The notes below the pieces were generated by a model, which saw only the letters and a program-made list of their open reading frames with translations, did not search any database and was not told the DNA's origin. A DNA stretch of 64,000 nt from Pseudomonas viridiflava. GTDB taxonomy: Bacteria > Pseudomonadota > Gammaproteobacteria > Pseudomonadales > Pseudomonadaceae. Position numbers and translations under genes: made by a program. This document shows, in pieces, positions 24,901 to 39,719 of this stretch. The stretch is taken from positions 248,001 through 312,000 of the forward strand of contig NZ_UWFN01000181.1 in the NCBI RefSeq assembly GCF_900602065.1, in the 5' to 3' direction. Within the stretch, counting starts at the first letter, position 1, and every line of letters starts with the position of its first letter.

Positions 24901-25596
24901 ATGAAAACGCTTGGCGTTATAGGCGGAATGAGCTGGGAATCCACCGCCACCTATTACAAATGGCTCAATGAAGGCGTTCGGGATGCGCTGGGCGGCCTCC
25001 ATTCGGCGCCGATCCTTCTGCATTCAGTCGAATTCGCGGGCATCGCTGCCTTGCAGAAATCGGGTGACTGGCACGTTGCAGGTGAGCAACTGGCTCAGGT
25101 CGCGCAGGGCTTGCAGCGTGCCGGCGCAGGCGCGCTGCTACTGGCCACGAACACCATGCACAAAATCGCTCCAGCCATTGGGGCTGCGGTGGACATTCCT
25201 CTGCTACACATCGGCGATGCGGTCGGCCAGACCCTGCAAGCCTCCGGCGTGTCCCGCGCCGCACTGCTGGGCACGCGCTTCACCATGCAGGAAGACTTCT
25301 ATCGCAACCGCCTTGCCGAGCGCTTCGACATTGAATGCCTGCTGCCTGACGCTCAGGCTATGGCCGAGATTGATCGAGTGATCTTTGCCGAGTTATGCCT
25401 GGGGCAATTCAATCAACCGGCTCGGGATTACTACCTGAGCGTGCTTGAACAGTTGCGCGATCAGGGCGCGGAGGCGGCAATTCTGGGCTGTACCGAAATC
25501 GGCTTGCTGCTCGACGGGGTTAAAAGCCCGTTGCCATTGATCGACAGTACCGAGCAGCATGTGGCGATGGGGTTGCGGTGGTTGCTTGAGCTGTAG
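24901..25596 (+). CDS. Amino acid racemase, YgeA type (Asp/Glu racemase family)
   Basis: Cofactor-independent racemase of 231 residues from ATG 24901, with GGAG 8 nt upstream; a GTG at 24886 would add five residues. The motif around the first catalytic position is LATNTMHK with Thr83 in place of Cys, and the second is ILGCTEIG with Cys197. This Thr83/Cys197 pair is what I recall for E. coli YgeA, a broad-specificity racemase, rather than the two-Cys Asp and Glu racemases. It probably converts L- to D-amino acids for the cell wall or for signalling. Confidence 0.87.
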   Translation: MKTLGVIGGMSWESTATYYKWLNEGVRDALGGLHSAPILLHSVEFAGIAALQKSGDWHVAGEQLAQVAQGLQRAGAGALLLATNTMHKIAPAIGAAVDIPLLHIGDAVGQTLQASGVSRAALLGTRFTMQEDFYRNRLAERFDIECLLPDAQAMAEIDRVIFAELCLGQFNQPARDYYLSVLEQLRDQGAEAAILGCTEIGLLLDGVKSPLPLIDSTEQHVAMGLRWLLEL

Positions 25597-25893
25597 GATT
25601 GGTCTCTTCAGATAAATTGCAATACATCCAGCCAAATGCATTTCTTGTAGGAGTTTGCAGTGCTATTGCGCTGGTACAGAGGTCGCATGAAAAATGCGGT
25701 AGATATACATTGCGTTATGTAGGACAGCTCTTACAGTAAATAAAGAATATTCGGAAAATTGATATTTTCTTGCCTTTAATGCCCAGCAATAGCGGGCCTT
25801 CTCTCGTGGCTATCCGTTCGGATGGTTGTGACTTTCTGTGTTTGATGATTACCTTTTTCTCAGGTTTTAATAACAGATAAAGGTAAATAACTA

Positions 25894-26328
25894 ATGAAAT
25901 TAATTAATGCGTTGGCGTTCGCGTCGCTTTCTATCGCCGCTGTTTCAGGTGTTGCTCTTGCGGGGCCTGAGGCTACCGTGACGTTCAAGAATAATTCGGA
26001 CCAAACTGCAATATATGATCCGGTGAGTATCAGTGCCTATACTTATGCACATTCTGACCCTAAGCCGCCGGCGCGTGTCGGTCCGCGGTCCTTAAAAGTC
26101 TTTAAGGTCAGAGGACCTACCCCTGATGTGACGCCAGTCATTTTTCAATACAAAATCGGGGGAAAGTCCTGCAGGTTTAAAACCAGCTATTTAAAACTCC
26201 CTGGCCGTAACGGTACGCCAAGGTGGAATAAAAGTGTCGAGGAGATGGGGGGTGCACGTTGTGAAGTGAGAATTACCGCTGTTAATCAATCCAATCACAA
26301 TTGGGCTGTGGAATTCACCATGAGATAA
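25894..26328 (+). CDS. Exported protein of unknown function
   Basis: Protein of 144 residues with a Sec signal (MKLINALAFASLSIAAVSGV, likely cleavage after ALA near residue 23). The mature part of about 120 residues is basic and rich in Ser, Thr, Pro and Tyr, with beta-strand-like stretches (TVTFKNNSDQT, VIFQYKIGGKSC) and two Cys that could pair. I do not recognise a family. The DNA is AT-richer than its neighbours and codon use is looser (many ATA, AAA, AAT), hinting at horizontal transfer. ATG 25894 has an AGGTAA site. The 297 nt upstream is AT-rich, holds a likely promoter and a decayed REP-like stretch near 25645-25735, and no gene. Confidence 0.65.
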   Translation: MKLINALAFASLSIAAVSGVALAGPEATVTFKNNSDQTAIYDPVSISAYTYAHSDPKPPARVGPRSLKVFKVRGPTPDVTPVIFQYKIGGKSCRFKTSYLKLPGRNGTPRWNKSVEEMGGARCEVRITAVNQSNHNWAVEFTMR

Positions 26329-26425
26329 AAGTCTAGGTCAGTGTGCTGTCTGGTCGCAGGGCGGTTATTTAGTTCTGGTGGCCAGACGGCTTGATCGTCA
26401 CATCTTATCGCTTAGAGGCTAGGTC

Positions 26426-28919
<2,494 letters not shown>

Positions 28920-29005
28920 GACATCACGGGATCGAAGCCATACCGCGTCATCGTTCATCGCGAGCAAGCTCAGCTCCCACGGAGATGGCCGAGCTGCTCA
29001 CGTCA

Positions 29006-32383
<3,378 letters not shown>

Positions 32384-32418
32384 AGACACCGGTCGAGCTG
32401 ATCGAATAGAAGGGCAGT

Positions 32419-34167
32419 TTAGAGGAACAACCCAGGGCCCGGGTTGCTTCCTTCCGGGAATCTGACGCCGACTTTGAGGATCTTGTTCCCCTCCATCACC
32501 GCAACTGTCCAAATAGTTCCGTTCCATTCGATCTGGTCACCGACAACCGGCTCGCCACGATTCTTCTGCACGATGAACTGGCTCAGCGGCATGTTCCCGT
32601 CCTGCCCATCCAGCTTCAGACCATACAAAGCCGCAACGGCGCTGAGCTGCGCGTCGCCTTCCAGCACAAAGTCGCCGAAGAAACGTAGGTCCAGGCCGCG
32701 CTGAGGTGCCTGGCTGAAGAGTTTGCCCAAGGCCGGAAGGTCATGTTCGTGGCCGATGACGCACAGCAAATCGCCCACTTCCAGCGTTGTACTACCCGAC
32801 GGGTGGAGCAGTTGCTGGCCACGGAACAAGGCTGCGATACGTGTGCCTTCAGGCATTTTCAGCTCGCGCAAGGCGGCGCCTATACACCACTTTTCAGCGC
32901 CGAGGCGGTAGACGAACAGCTCCCATTCGCTGGTGACATGAACTTCCAGTGGTGCCCGGGAAATCGGCGCCGGCTCTGGCGGAACCGTGACTTTGAGCAG
33001 CTTGGCCATCCACGGCAGGCTGGTGCCCTGCACGAGGAGCGAGACCAGGACGATAAAGAACGCCAGGTTGAAGTACAGCTGCGCATTTGGAAGGTTAGCC
33101 ATCAGCGGGAACACCGCGAGAATGATCGGTACAGCGCCACGCAGACCGACCCACGCAATAAAAGCTTTTTCTCGGCCGTGGAATGCCTTGAACGGCAACA
33201 GGCCGACCAGGACCGACAGAGGTCGTGCGACGAGGATCATCCACAGCGCCAGACCCAATGCCGGGATCGCGATCGGCAGCAAGTCGTGTGGCGTGACCAG
33301 CAGGCCCAACACCAGAAACATGCCGATTTGCGCCAGCCATGCCATGCCATCAAGCATGTGCAAAATACCGTGGCGGCTGCGGATCGGACGGTTGCCCATC
33401 ACCAGTCCGCACAGGTAAACCGCCAGAAAACCGCTGCCGTGGACGGCGTTGGTCAGGGCAAAGACCGCCAATCCACCGGCGATCACCAGAATTGGATACA
33501 GGCCGGCAGCCAGATTTATGCGGTTGACCAGCTGCAACATGACCCAGCCGCCGCCCAGACCGATCACGCCGCCGATGCCGAATTCGCGAATCAGGTGGGT
33601 CAACAGGCTCCATTCCAGGCTGGTCTGGCCATTGGCAAGCATGCCGATCAGCGTCACCGTGAGGAACACCGCCATCGGGTCGTTACTGCCGGATTCGATT
33701 TCCAGGCTCGCGGTGACCCGCTCGTTCAGGCCTTTGCCGCCCAGCAGCGAGAACACCGCGGCAGCGTCCGTGGAGCCGACAATGGCGCCGATCAGCAAGC
33801 CTTGAATCATGTTCAGATTAAACAGCCAGGCCGCGACCATGCCTGTCAGAGCCGTTGTAATCAGGACTCCGACCGTCGCCAGGGACAGCGCTGGCCACAA
33901 CGCGACGCGGAAACTGGAGACCCTTGTGCGCAGGCCGCCGTCGAGCAGAATCACTGCCAGGGCTAGGTTGCCCACCAGATAGGCGGTGGCGTAGTTATCA
34001 AAAATAATCCCGCCGCCGTCCACGCCCGCGACCATGCCGACCGCAAGGATGATGACCAGAATCGGGATGCCCAGACGCGAAGAAAGCGAGCTGACCAGAA
34101 TGCTTGCACCCACCAGCAACGCGCCGATCAAGAACAGGCTGTTGATGGTCGTGGCATCCAAGGGCAT
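32419..34167 (-). CDS. nhaP2: K+/H+ antiporter NhaP2 (CvrA family)
   Basis: Antiporter of 582 residues from ATG 34167. The membrane part has about 12 helices and CPA1 motifs such as [35 protein letters not shown] and [13 protein letters not shown] with the ion-binding Asp residues. Cytoplasmic parts follow: a TrkA-C-like domain (about residues 400-485) and a C-terminal domain near 500-582, as in E. coli NhaP2. It exports K+ and aids osmotic adaptation, which fits its mscK neighbour 35 nt downstream; the two may share a transcript. A longer frame to 34269 adds 34 residues but does not match the family start. Confidence 0.92.
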   Translation of the reverse strand: MPLDATTINSLFLIGALLVGASILVSSLSSRLGIPILVIILAVGMVAGVDGGGIIFDNYATAYLVGNLALAVILLDGGLRTRVSSFRVALWPALSLATVGVLITTALTGMVAAWLFNLNMIQGLLIGAIVGSTDAAAVFSLLGGKGLNERVTASLEIESGSNDPMAVFLTVTLIGMLANGQTSLEWSLLTHLIREFGIGGVIGLGGGWVMLQLVNRINLAAGLYPILVIAGGLAVFALTNAVHGSGFLAVYLCGLVMGNRPIRSRHGILHMLDGMAWLAQIGMFLVLGLLVTPHDLLPIAIPALGLALWMILVARPLSVLVGLLPFKAFHGREKAFIAWVGLRGAVPIILAVFPLMANLPNAQLYFNLAFFIVLVSLLVQGTSLPWMAKLLKVTVPPEPAPISRAPLEVHVTSEWELFVYRLGAEKWCIGAALRELKMPEGTRIAALFRGQQLLHPSGSTTLEVGDLLCVIGHEHDLPALGKLFSQAPQRGLDLRFFGDFVLEGDAQLSAVAALYGLKLDGQDGNMPLSQFIVQKNRGEPVVGDQIEWNGTIWTVAVMEGNKILKVGVRFPEGSNPGPGLFL

Positions 34168-34376
34168 TACTCCAGGCAGAAAAATGATCAAAAAAAGAAA
34201 GAGGCAGGCGAATGACCATGCAGTCACCGTGCCAACGGATTCTAACCTGTTGAATTGGTTGGCTGTCAAAGCATTGCTGTTGATTACTTGAACGGGGCGT
34301 TCAATAGATGGCTTGAGCTGTAGGAGGGCTGCCGTGTGGCCTTGATACCGTGCGGTCGCGAAGCAACCGGTGACGC

Positions 34377-34402
34377 GTAGGAGCCAACTTGTTGGCGAGG
34401 CG
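34377..34402. repeat. Single REP, GTAGGAGCCAACTTGTTGGCGA family
   Basis: One unpaired copy of GTAGGAGCCAACTTGTTGGC with GAGGCG following; the family occurs as a pair at 45632. It lies in the 447-nt gap 34168-34614, which otherwise holds one full REPIN and no gene. Confidence 0.75.
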
Positions 34403-34456
34403 TCGGACCTGCACAGTCAGGAAATCCGCTTCGCCTACTGGATTGAAATGCATTTT

Positions 34457-34530
34457 CTGTAGGAGCTGCCGAAGGCTGCGATTGCGGTGCGTCAGGATAA
34501 ATGCTTCGCAGCCTTCGGCAGCTCCTACAG
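34457..34530. repeat. REPIN, GAGCTGCCGAAGGCTGCGA family
   Basis: Perfectly matched inverted arms CTGTAGGAGCTGCCGAAGGC and GCCTTCGGCAGCTCCTACAG in the gap upstream of nhaP2 and downstream of the acyl-CoA dehydrogenase gene. Confidence 0.93.
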
Positions 34531-34614
34531 AAAAGCATTTAACTTGAGGCATACGGCGTCATCGGTATGCCCCCGGGAGCGAACCCGCCTCCCGCAGATT
34601 TACGCGGTGTCCCC

Positions 34615-36417
34615 CTAAAACCAGTCTTCGTGCATGCTCAGGCAAGTCCCGTCACGAGCTTCGAGGATCGCCAGTTCGTGATGACAACCGGGGATTTCCC
34701 AGGTCAGGAAGTATCGGGCAGCCTGGAGTTTGCCTTGATAGAAATCTTGGTCTGCCGGGTTGCCCGTCGCCAGGCCCTGTTGCGCCTGTATCGCCTGCTC
34801 CAGCCAGCGCCAGCCGATCACGGTATGGCCAAACACCTTGAGGTACAGCGCCGAATTGGCCAGGGTCGTGTTCACTTTTCCCTGCGCCAGGTCGCCCAGC
34901 AGACCGAGGGTCACGGCTTGCAGGCGCGCCACCAGTTGCTCAAGTGGCTGGCGCAGTTCAGTCAGTGCTTCATGGGGCTGGGCGCGTTGACTGGTATCGG
35001 CAATCAGCCGCAGTAATTGCTTGAGGCCCGCGCCGCCATTTTGCGCAAGCTTGCGGCCCAGCAGATCCAGCGACTGAATACCGTTGGTGCCCTCGTGGAT
35101 CGGGTTCAGGCGGTTGTCGCGGTAATACTGCTCCACCGGATACTCCCGGGTGTAGCCATGACCTCCCAGAATCTGGATCGCCAGCTCGTTGGCTTTCAGG
35201 CAGAACTCCGACGGCCAGGCTTTGACGATGGGCGTAAGCAAGTCCAGCAATTGTTGAGCCCGCTGGCGAGCCTCTTCGGTTTCGCCGGTGGTGGTGTCGT
35301 CAAATAACCTTGCCGCGTATAGCCCCAGATCGAAAGCGCCTTCTACATAGGCTTTCTGGGTCAGCAGCATGCGCTTCACGTCGGCGTGCTGGATGATGGG
35401 CACTGGCGCGCTGTCCGGGTTTTTGCTGTCTGGCAGACGACCCTGTGGCCGCTCGCGAGCGTAGTCCAGCGAATAAAGATAGCCCGCGTAACCGAGCATG
35501 ACGGCGCCCATGCCGACACCGATACGCGCCTCGTTCATCATCTGGAACATGCAGTTCAGACCCTGGTGAGGTTTGCCCACCAGATAGCCGACGCACTGCC
35601 CGTTATCGCCAAAGTTAAGGGCTGTTGAGGTCGTACCGCGCCAGCCCATCTTGTGGAACAGCCCGGCCAGAATTACATCGTTGCGTGGGCCGAGGCTGCC
35701 GTCTTCGTTGACGAGGAACTTGGGCACGATAAACAGTGAAATGCCTTTCACCCCGACAGGTGCATCCGGCAGTTTGGCCAGCACCATGTGAACGATGTTC
35801 TCTGACAACTGATGATCGCCGCCGGAGATAAAAATCTTGTTGCCGCGTAGACGATAGCTGCCGTCCTCGTGGGGTTCAGCGCGGGTGCGAATATCTGAAA
35901 GGGATGACCCCGCGTGGGGTTCGGTCAAGGCCATAGTGCCGAAGAAGCGACCTTCGATCATCGGTTGCAGAAAGCGCTTTTTCTGCTGGTCACTGCCAAA
36001 GCTTTCTATAAGGTTGGCAGCACCCATGGTCAGGAACGGGTAAGCCGTAGAGCCCGCATTCGCTGCCTGAAAATGTGCAAAGCAGGCTTGAGATAACAGC
36101 GTCGGCAACTGCATGCCGCCGTCTTCAAAGCTGCGTGCGGCGTTCAGAAACCCCGCCTTAAGAAACGCCTCAACGGCAGGCTTGACCTCGGGAATCAGCA
36201 CCGCTTCGCCGTTTTCAAAGCGTGGCTCGTTTTCATCAGCCTTGCGGTTGTGCGGCGCGAAGTATTTTTCAGCGATGGTACGGGCAGTGCCGATCGCTGC
36301 GTCGAACGTCTCCCGGTTGTGTTCAGCAAACCGCTCACGCTGGGTCAGCGCTTCGGCGTCGAGTACTTCGTAAAGTTCGAACGCCAGATTGCGGGAACTG
36401 AGCAGCGACTCGGACAT
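34615..36417 (-). CDS. Acyl-CoA dehydrogenase with C-terminal extension (DmdC/FadE5-like)
   Basis: FAD enzyme of 600 residues, about 200 longer than a standard acyl-CoA dehydrogenase. The order is N-terminal helical domain, middle domain with TMALTEPHAGSSLSDIRT (FAD contact), C-terminal helical domain with LGGHGYTREYPVEQYYRDNR and IHEGTNGIQSLDLLGRK, then the acetyl-CoA-dehydrogenase-type tail of about 120 residues. The glutamate of IHEGTNG is the likely catalytic base. Members serve beta-oxidation or methylmercaptopropionyl-CoA oxidation; substrate cannot be fixed here. Monocistronic between REP-rich gaps. Confidence 0.9.
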   Translation of the reverse strand: MSESLLSSRNLAFELYEVLDAEALTQRERFAEHNRETFDAAIGTARTIAEKYFAPHNRKADENEPRFENGEAVLIPEVKPAVEAFLKAGFLNAARSFEDGGMQLPTLLSQACFAHFQAANAGSTAYPFLTMGAANLIESFGSDQQKKRFLQPMIEGRFFGTMALTEPHAGSSLSDIRTRAEPHEDGSYRLRGNKIFISGGDHQLSENIVHMVLAKLPDAPVGVKGISLFIVPKFLVNEDGSLGPRNDVILAGLFHKMGWRGTTSTALNFGDNGQCVGYLVGKPHQGLNCMFQMMNEARIGVGMGAVMLGYAGYLYSLDYARERPQGRLPDSKNPDSAPVPIIQHADVKRMLLTQKAYVEGAFDLGLYAARLFDDTTTGETEEARQRAQQLLDLLTPIVKAWPSEFCLKANELAIQILGGHGYTREYPVEQYYRDNRLNPIHEGTNGIQSLDLLGRKLAQNGGAGLKQLLRLIADTSQRAQPHEALTELRQPLEQLVARLQAVTLGLLGDLAQGKVNTTLANSALYLKVFGHTVIGWRWLEQAIQAQQGLATGNPADQDFYQGKLQAARYFLTWEIPGCHHELAILEARDGTCLSMHEDWF

Positions 36418-36620
36418 GACCCTGTACCTTTTTGTTGGAATGGGTTGAGTCTAGGCGCGCGTTTTTGGGCTGCACAGGATGATTGATTTGGGTGATGGTG
36501 GGGGAAAGCAGCACGCGAGTCTGTTTGGGGCGTGCGCTGCTCATCGGCGGTGCTGCAAACTTATCGAGAACAAGTTCGTTCTCATCAAAAAAACCAAATT
36601 AATGGATTGAAATGCATTTT

Positions 36621-36694
36621 CTGTAGGAGCTGCCGAAGGCTGCGAAGCATTTCTCCTGATACACCGCGATCGCAGCCTTCGGCAGCTCCTACAG
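36621..36694. repeat. REPIN, GAGCTGCCGAAGGCTGCGA family
   Basis: Inverted arms CTGTAGGAGCTGCCGAAGGC and GCCTTCGGCAGCTCCTACAG between the acyl-CoA dehydrogenase and the DUF6124 gene. The gap 36418-36771 holds this and one solo REP, no gene. Confidence 0.93.
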
Positions 36695-36728
36695 GTCCAA
36701 TGTTTGTTGTGAGATAGCGCCGTGTCAG

Positions 36729-36752
36729 GTAGGAGGCAACTTGTTGCCGAGA
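36729..36752. repeat. Single degenerate REP, GCAACTTGTTGCCGA
   Basis: GTAGGAGGCAACTTGTTGCC is a one-arm variant of the GCCAACTTGTTGGC family, with a compensating change on both sides of its small stem (GGCAAC/GTTGCC). Confidence 0.6.
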
Positions 36753-36771
36753 TGGCCTGTCTGGCTGGAAT

Positions 36772-36984
36772 TTATCGAGCTTCGACTCCCGCCAATGAGC
36801 GATCCAGTTCTGTCCGGGCCATGCCGATCAGGTGAACGACGGAGAAGGCCAGGTCGCGTTTCGGGCCGTTGAGGCTGTCGCCGGATTCGTAAGCGGTCGC
36901 TGCTGCGCAACGCAGTAGTTCGGAGATATGCAGCAAGGATTTTTCGAGTGATGTTTGCGATGTGTCTGGCGTTACTTTTGTCAT
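36772..36984 (-). CDS. Small DUF6124-family protein
   Basis: Protein of 70 residues, probably cytoplasmic and helical, starting MTKVTPDTSQTSLEKSLLHI and ending MARTELDRSLAGVEAR. The MTKVTPD opening and a LLRCAAATAYESGD stretch match my memory of the DUF6124 family found in many copies in Pseudomonas; it is shorter than usual (about 100 to 120), missing an internal part. The start is ATG 36984 with AAGG upstream; the longer frame to 37215 is not convincing. Function unknown. Confidence 0.7.
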   Translation of the reverse strand: MTKVTPDTSQTSLEKSLLHISELLRCAAATAYESGDSLNGPKRDLAFSVVHLIGMARTELDRSLAGVEAR

Positions 36985-37748
36985 CGTAAGTGTACCTTGA
37001 TTGAGCCACTCGCAATCGCTGCTAAACAATTGAGGGTGGCGGCTTTGTCGCGGGTTAGCAGACCGGGAAACACTTACCAAAACCGGCGCACTCGAAAGTG
37101 CCCCACGCAAAGCCGCCATAGCGTTGTATCTTGCGTGGTAAGCGTTCATCAGGCTGCTAAACCCGATCACTGATGAGCAGTGACCGACGCAGCCTAGAGA
37201 GGCAAGAACACCCACGCAACGGGGTCAGGAGTCTCTAGGAAGTTTCACGCAGAAGAAAGGGACAAGCCTGTCGGAAACGCCCAATTTCCAAGGCGTTTCG
37301 TTAGCGAAAGTAACCAGGTTGCTGTGGGATATTCCCGCATCCCACCCCCGCGTCGTCGTGGGGCCGGCTTCAGCCGGGGGGAGTCCGGCGCAGTCACTGA
37401 TGCCTGGTTGTCATGAAACCGCCTTCCATCCTAAAAGCCAGTTCCCCGTCCGGTGTATAGAAAAATAGAGATAGCTGCAAGAAACGCGACCCTTAGAGCA
37501 TCTACAGGGCGCAAGTAACCTGAAATAAGAAAGAGCATTTTTATTAAAGGTGAGCGGGGGGCTTCTGAATCATAGATTAGTTTGGCATCGGTAAAGTAGC
37601 CAATTCTTCTAAGTGAGGGCTAGCCGGTTGTTATTTAAGAGATTTATGTCTGAAAGTCGGGCGTGGCTTTTTTTGCACGTTAATGCACGCCACGTTATGC
37701 TCGGAATGCGTTCGGATAGTCCGGCGTGAACTTTACAGGAGTTTGATC
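36985..37748. other. Gene-poor intergenic stretch with one solo REP and inverted repeats
   Basis: No supportable gene in 764 nt. It holds a hairpin GAAACGCC-N10-GGCGTTTC (37274-37299), a single REP at 37358-37380, then AT-richer DNA leading to the promoter of the 37749 gene, with an imperfect dyad GCGTGGC...GCCACG at about 37663-37695. A structured leader or small RNA is possible, but nothing proves one. Confidence 0.5.
37358..37380. repeat. Single REP, GGGGCCGGCTTCAGCCGGGGG
   Basis: GTGGGGCCGGCTTCAGCCGG is one arm of the family seen as a pair at 28830-28919. Confidence 0.7.
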
Positions 37749-38069
37749 ATGACAAGTGTTGGAGATATAAAAAAGGCGCGAATCTATGACGTTGATCCAC
37801 CGGGGCTGGAGTTTCCGACCACTGTTGGGGGCGTAGCGCTGGTTATTAACTCCGCTCGTTCGGGCGATGATGTAAAAATCTTTATTCGAGGGTTTCTGAG
37901 TCCGGAGTTTACGAAAACCATTACGAATGCTGTTTTTCCGCTGACGGAACCCGTACCGCAGAATCTAATTGATGCAAACGCTGGGTCGTTATTGCAGTTT
38001 CAATACTCAATCACGGATCCTCTCGCCGGTATTACTTTGCTCTCCGGGCTGACCTATATGCAGACCTGA
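37749..38069 (+). CDS. Small protein of unknown function
   Basis: Protein of 106 residues, no signal peptide, beta-strand-like and moderately hydrophobic (VGGVALVINSARSGDDVKIF; ITDPLAGITLLSGLTYMQT). I recognise no family. ATG 37749 with AGGAG 8 nt upstream is preferred; 22 more in-frame residues exist. DNA is AT-richer than the core genes around it. It converges on the delta-60 repeat gene at 38288 with a REPIN in between, and the two may have arrived together. Confidence 0.62.
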   Translation: MTSVGDIKKARIYDVDPPGLEFPTTVGGVALVINSARSGDDVKIFIRGFLSPEFTKTITNAVFPLTEPVPQNLIDANAGSLLQFQYSITDPLAGITLLSGLTYMQT

Positions 38070-38175
38070 TTCGTCCAGTACTGGACTTTATGAATCGTTT
38101 ATTGTGAGTTTTTCGCATTCTGTAGGAAATCGCTTTGTGCCCTGACACAGCGCTGTCGCGAAGCAAGCATTGGAC

Positions 38176-38249
38176 CTGTAGGAGCTGCCGAAGGCTGCGA
38201 TCGCGGTGTATCAGGAGAAATGCTTCGCAGCCTTCGGCAGCTCCTACAG
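38176..38249. repeat. REPIN, GAGCTGCCGAAGGCTGCGA family
   Basis: Inverted arms CTGTAGGAGCTGCCGAAGGC and GCCTTCGGCAGCTCCTACAG between convergent genes. Confidence 0.93.
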
Positions 38250-38287
38250 AAGATGCATTTCAAACCATTAAATTTATCCGTGAGGTC

Positions 38288-39439
38288 TTACGCCAGCAAC
38301 CTCAGCAGCGTAGTGGTCGACCCGGATGTTCCGCCAATCAGGATCTTGCCGTCAGGCTGAACCATTACGCCTTTGACGAAACCGATCTGGTCGTTGGTAA
38401 ACGTGATTGTGCCCGTCCCTTCGTTGCCGAACTCGGTGTCCAGCAAGCCATCAGGCAGGTAGCGGGTCAGTTGGTTGCCAGTCATCACGCCGCGATTAGC
38501 CACCAGGATTCTGCCGTCAGCTTGCAGTGTCATGTCTTCGCCGACTTCGCCAGGCACGCGCAAGGGTTCGCCGCGATTGAATGTAGGGTCGATTCGCCCG
38601 GTGGCGGTCAAGCGAATCATGTGGCTGGCCGTGCCAATATCGGAGCCGGAGCCGTTGATCAAGGCAAGGACTTTGCCATCAGGAAGCTCAATCACTCTGC
38701 GGCAAGCGTTGTAACGAGCATCCACCATCCTGACCCGGTACGCACCACCCTCGGCAAAGCCCTGATCGAGTTCGCCTGTACGGGTCATGCGCAGAATATA
38801 ACCATCGTTGTCTACTTCCCCGGCCAGGTAAAACGAGTCGTCACGACTGCGCGCCATGTGCAAGGTAGATACATAACTATGCCCCGTCAGGAAAGTTGCT
38901 TTGCCGCCAGTACCAAAATAAGGTTCTTCTGTCTCGTAGTTACGGCAATAGATCACGCCACCATTACGGTCCGAGCTGGCCAGTAAGACTGCTTCATCCA
39001 TACCCAGTAGACGGGGAGTGGAGTATTGCGGACCCTCGGCCAGATCCATGAAGTACATGAGTCTCCCTTCGTGATCGTATCGGAGGAGCGGAAGTTGTTG
39101 CGAAGCTGATCCGGTGATAAAGAATGATCCATCGTTCAGCCTGGCGAAACCGCTTGCGCTCTGTGCCAGGATGCTCGGTGGCGCGATGGTCAGGCCGTCC
39201 TGTCTGTCGCCGAAGCGGGTGTCGAAGTTACCGTTGAGGTAAAGGGAGGCAACGCCCGGAATGGGCAGGTTCGGTGTTTCACGTTCGTAGGCTCCATAAA
39301 TCATCAAGCGCAGGCCGGACGCGTCCATGGCCAAGTTCGACAAGTCGTTACGAAAATTGCCAGGCGGACGGACTTCAAGTTTGCCATTAACACCAAAAGC
39401 AGGATCAAACTCAGTTCTTTGATTGTGTAAGATTGTCAT
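38288..39439 (-). CDS. Delta-60 repeat (beta-propeller-like) protein
   Basis: Protein of 383 residues made of repeats of about 55-60 residues with the delta-60 pattern: a strand such as VMVQPDGKILIGG or VIELPDGKVLALING, then LTRYLPDGLLDTEFG or LTATGRIDPTFN. About six or seven units cover the whole chain, likely forming a beta-propeller. No signal peptide. Function of such stand-alone proteins in Pseudomonas is unknown to me. Upstream DNA (39440-39660) is strongly AT-rich and should hold its promoter. Confidence 0.72.
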   Translation of the reverse strand: MTILHNQRTEFDPAFGVNGKLEVRPPGNFRNDLSNLAMDASGLRLMIYGAYERETPNLPIPGVASLYLNGNFDTRFGDRQDGLTIAPPSILAQSASGFARLNDGSFFITGSASQQLPLLRYDHEGRLMYFMDLAEGPQYSTPRLLGMDEAVLLASSDRNGGVIYCRNYETEEPYFGTGGKATFLTGHSYVSTLHMARSRDDSFYLAGEVDNDGYILRMTRTGELDQGFAEGGAYRVRMVDARYNACRRVIELPDGKVLALINGSGSDIGTASHMIRLTATGRIDPTFNRGEPLRVPGEVGEDMTLQADGRILVANRGVMTGNQLTRYLPDGLLDTEFGNEGTGTITFTNDQIGFVKGVMVQPDGKILIGGTSGSTTTLLRLLA

Positions 39440-39669
39440 TTTCTAATCTCTGTTTGCGTTAATTATATATGGTTCGAAAGATGGAATTAATCAGTCGATA
39501 GAGGCGTTTAATCACAGAGTGTTAGAGAGTGCAATGATTTTTTAATGCCGTATTGGTGAAGTGATTTTGAGATGTTTGGTGAGGTATTTAGTTAAATTTC
39601 TGCGAGCGGTTTAAATCTGTTTTTATAGCGAATCAATAAGCGGCTTAGTTGTCAAGTTTTTAAAGTTGT

Positions 39670-39709
39670 GGCAATAAAAAAGAGAGCCGAAGCTCTCTTT
39701 TTTATTGCC
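39670..39709. terminator. Bidirectional rho-independent terminator past putA
   Basis: A perfect 18-bp stem (39670-39687 with 39692-39709) closed by a CGAA loop, its inner part GAGAGC/GCTCTC, flanked by runs of six A and six T. It can end putA transcripts on the minus strand, 11 nt past the stop, and anything arriving on the plus strand. Confidence 0.92.
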
Positions 39710-39719
39710 AGTCAGGCCA

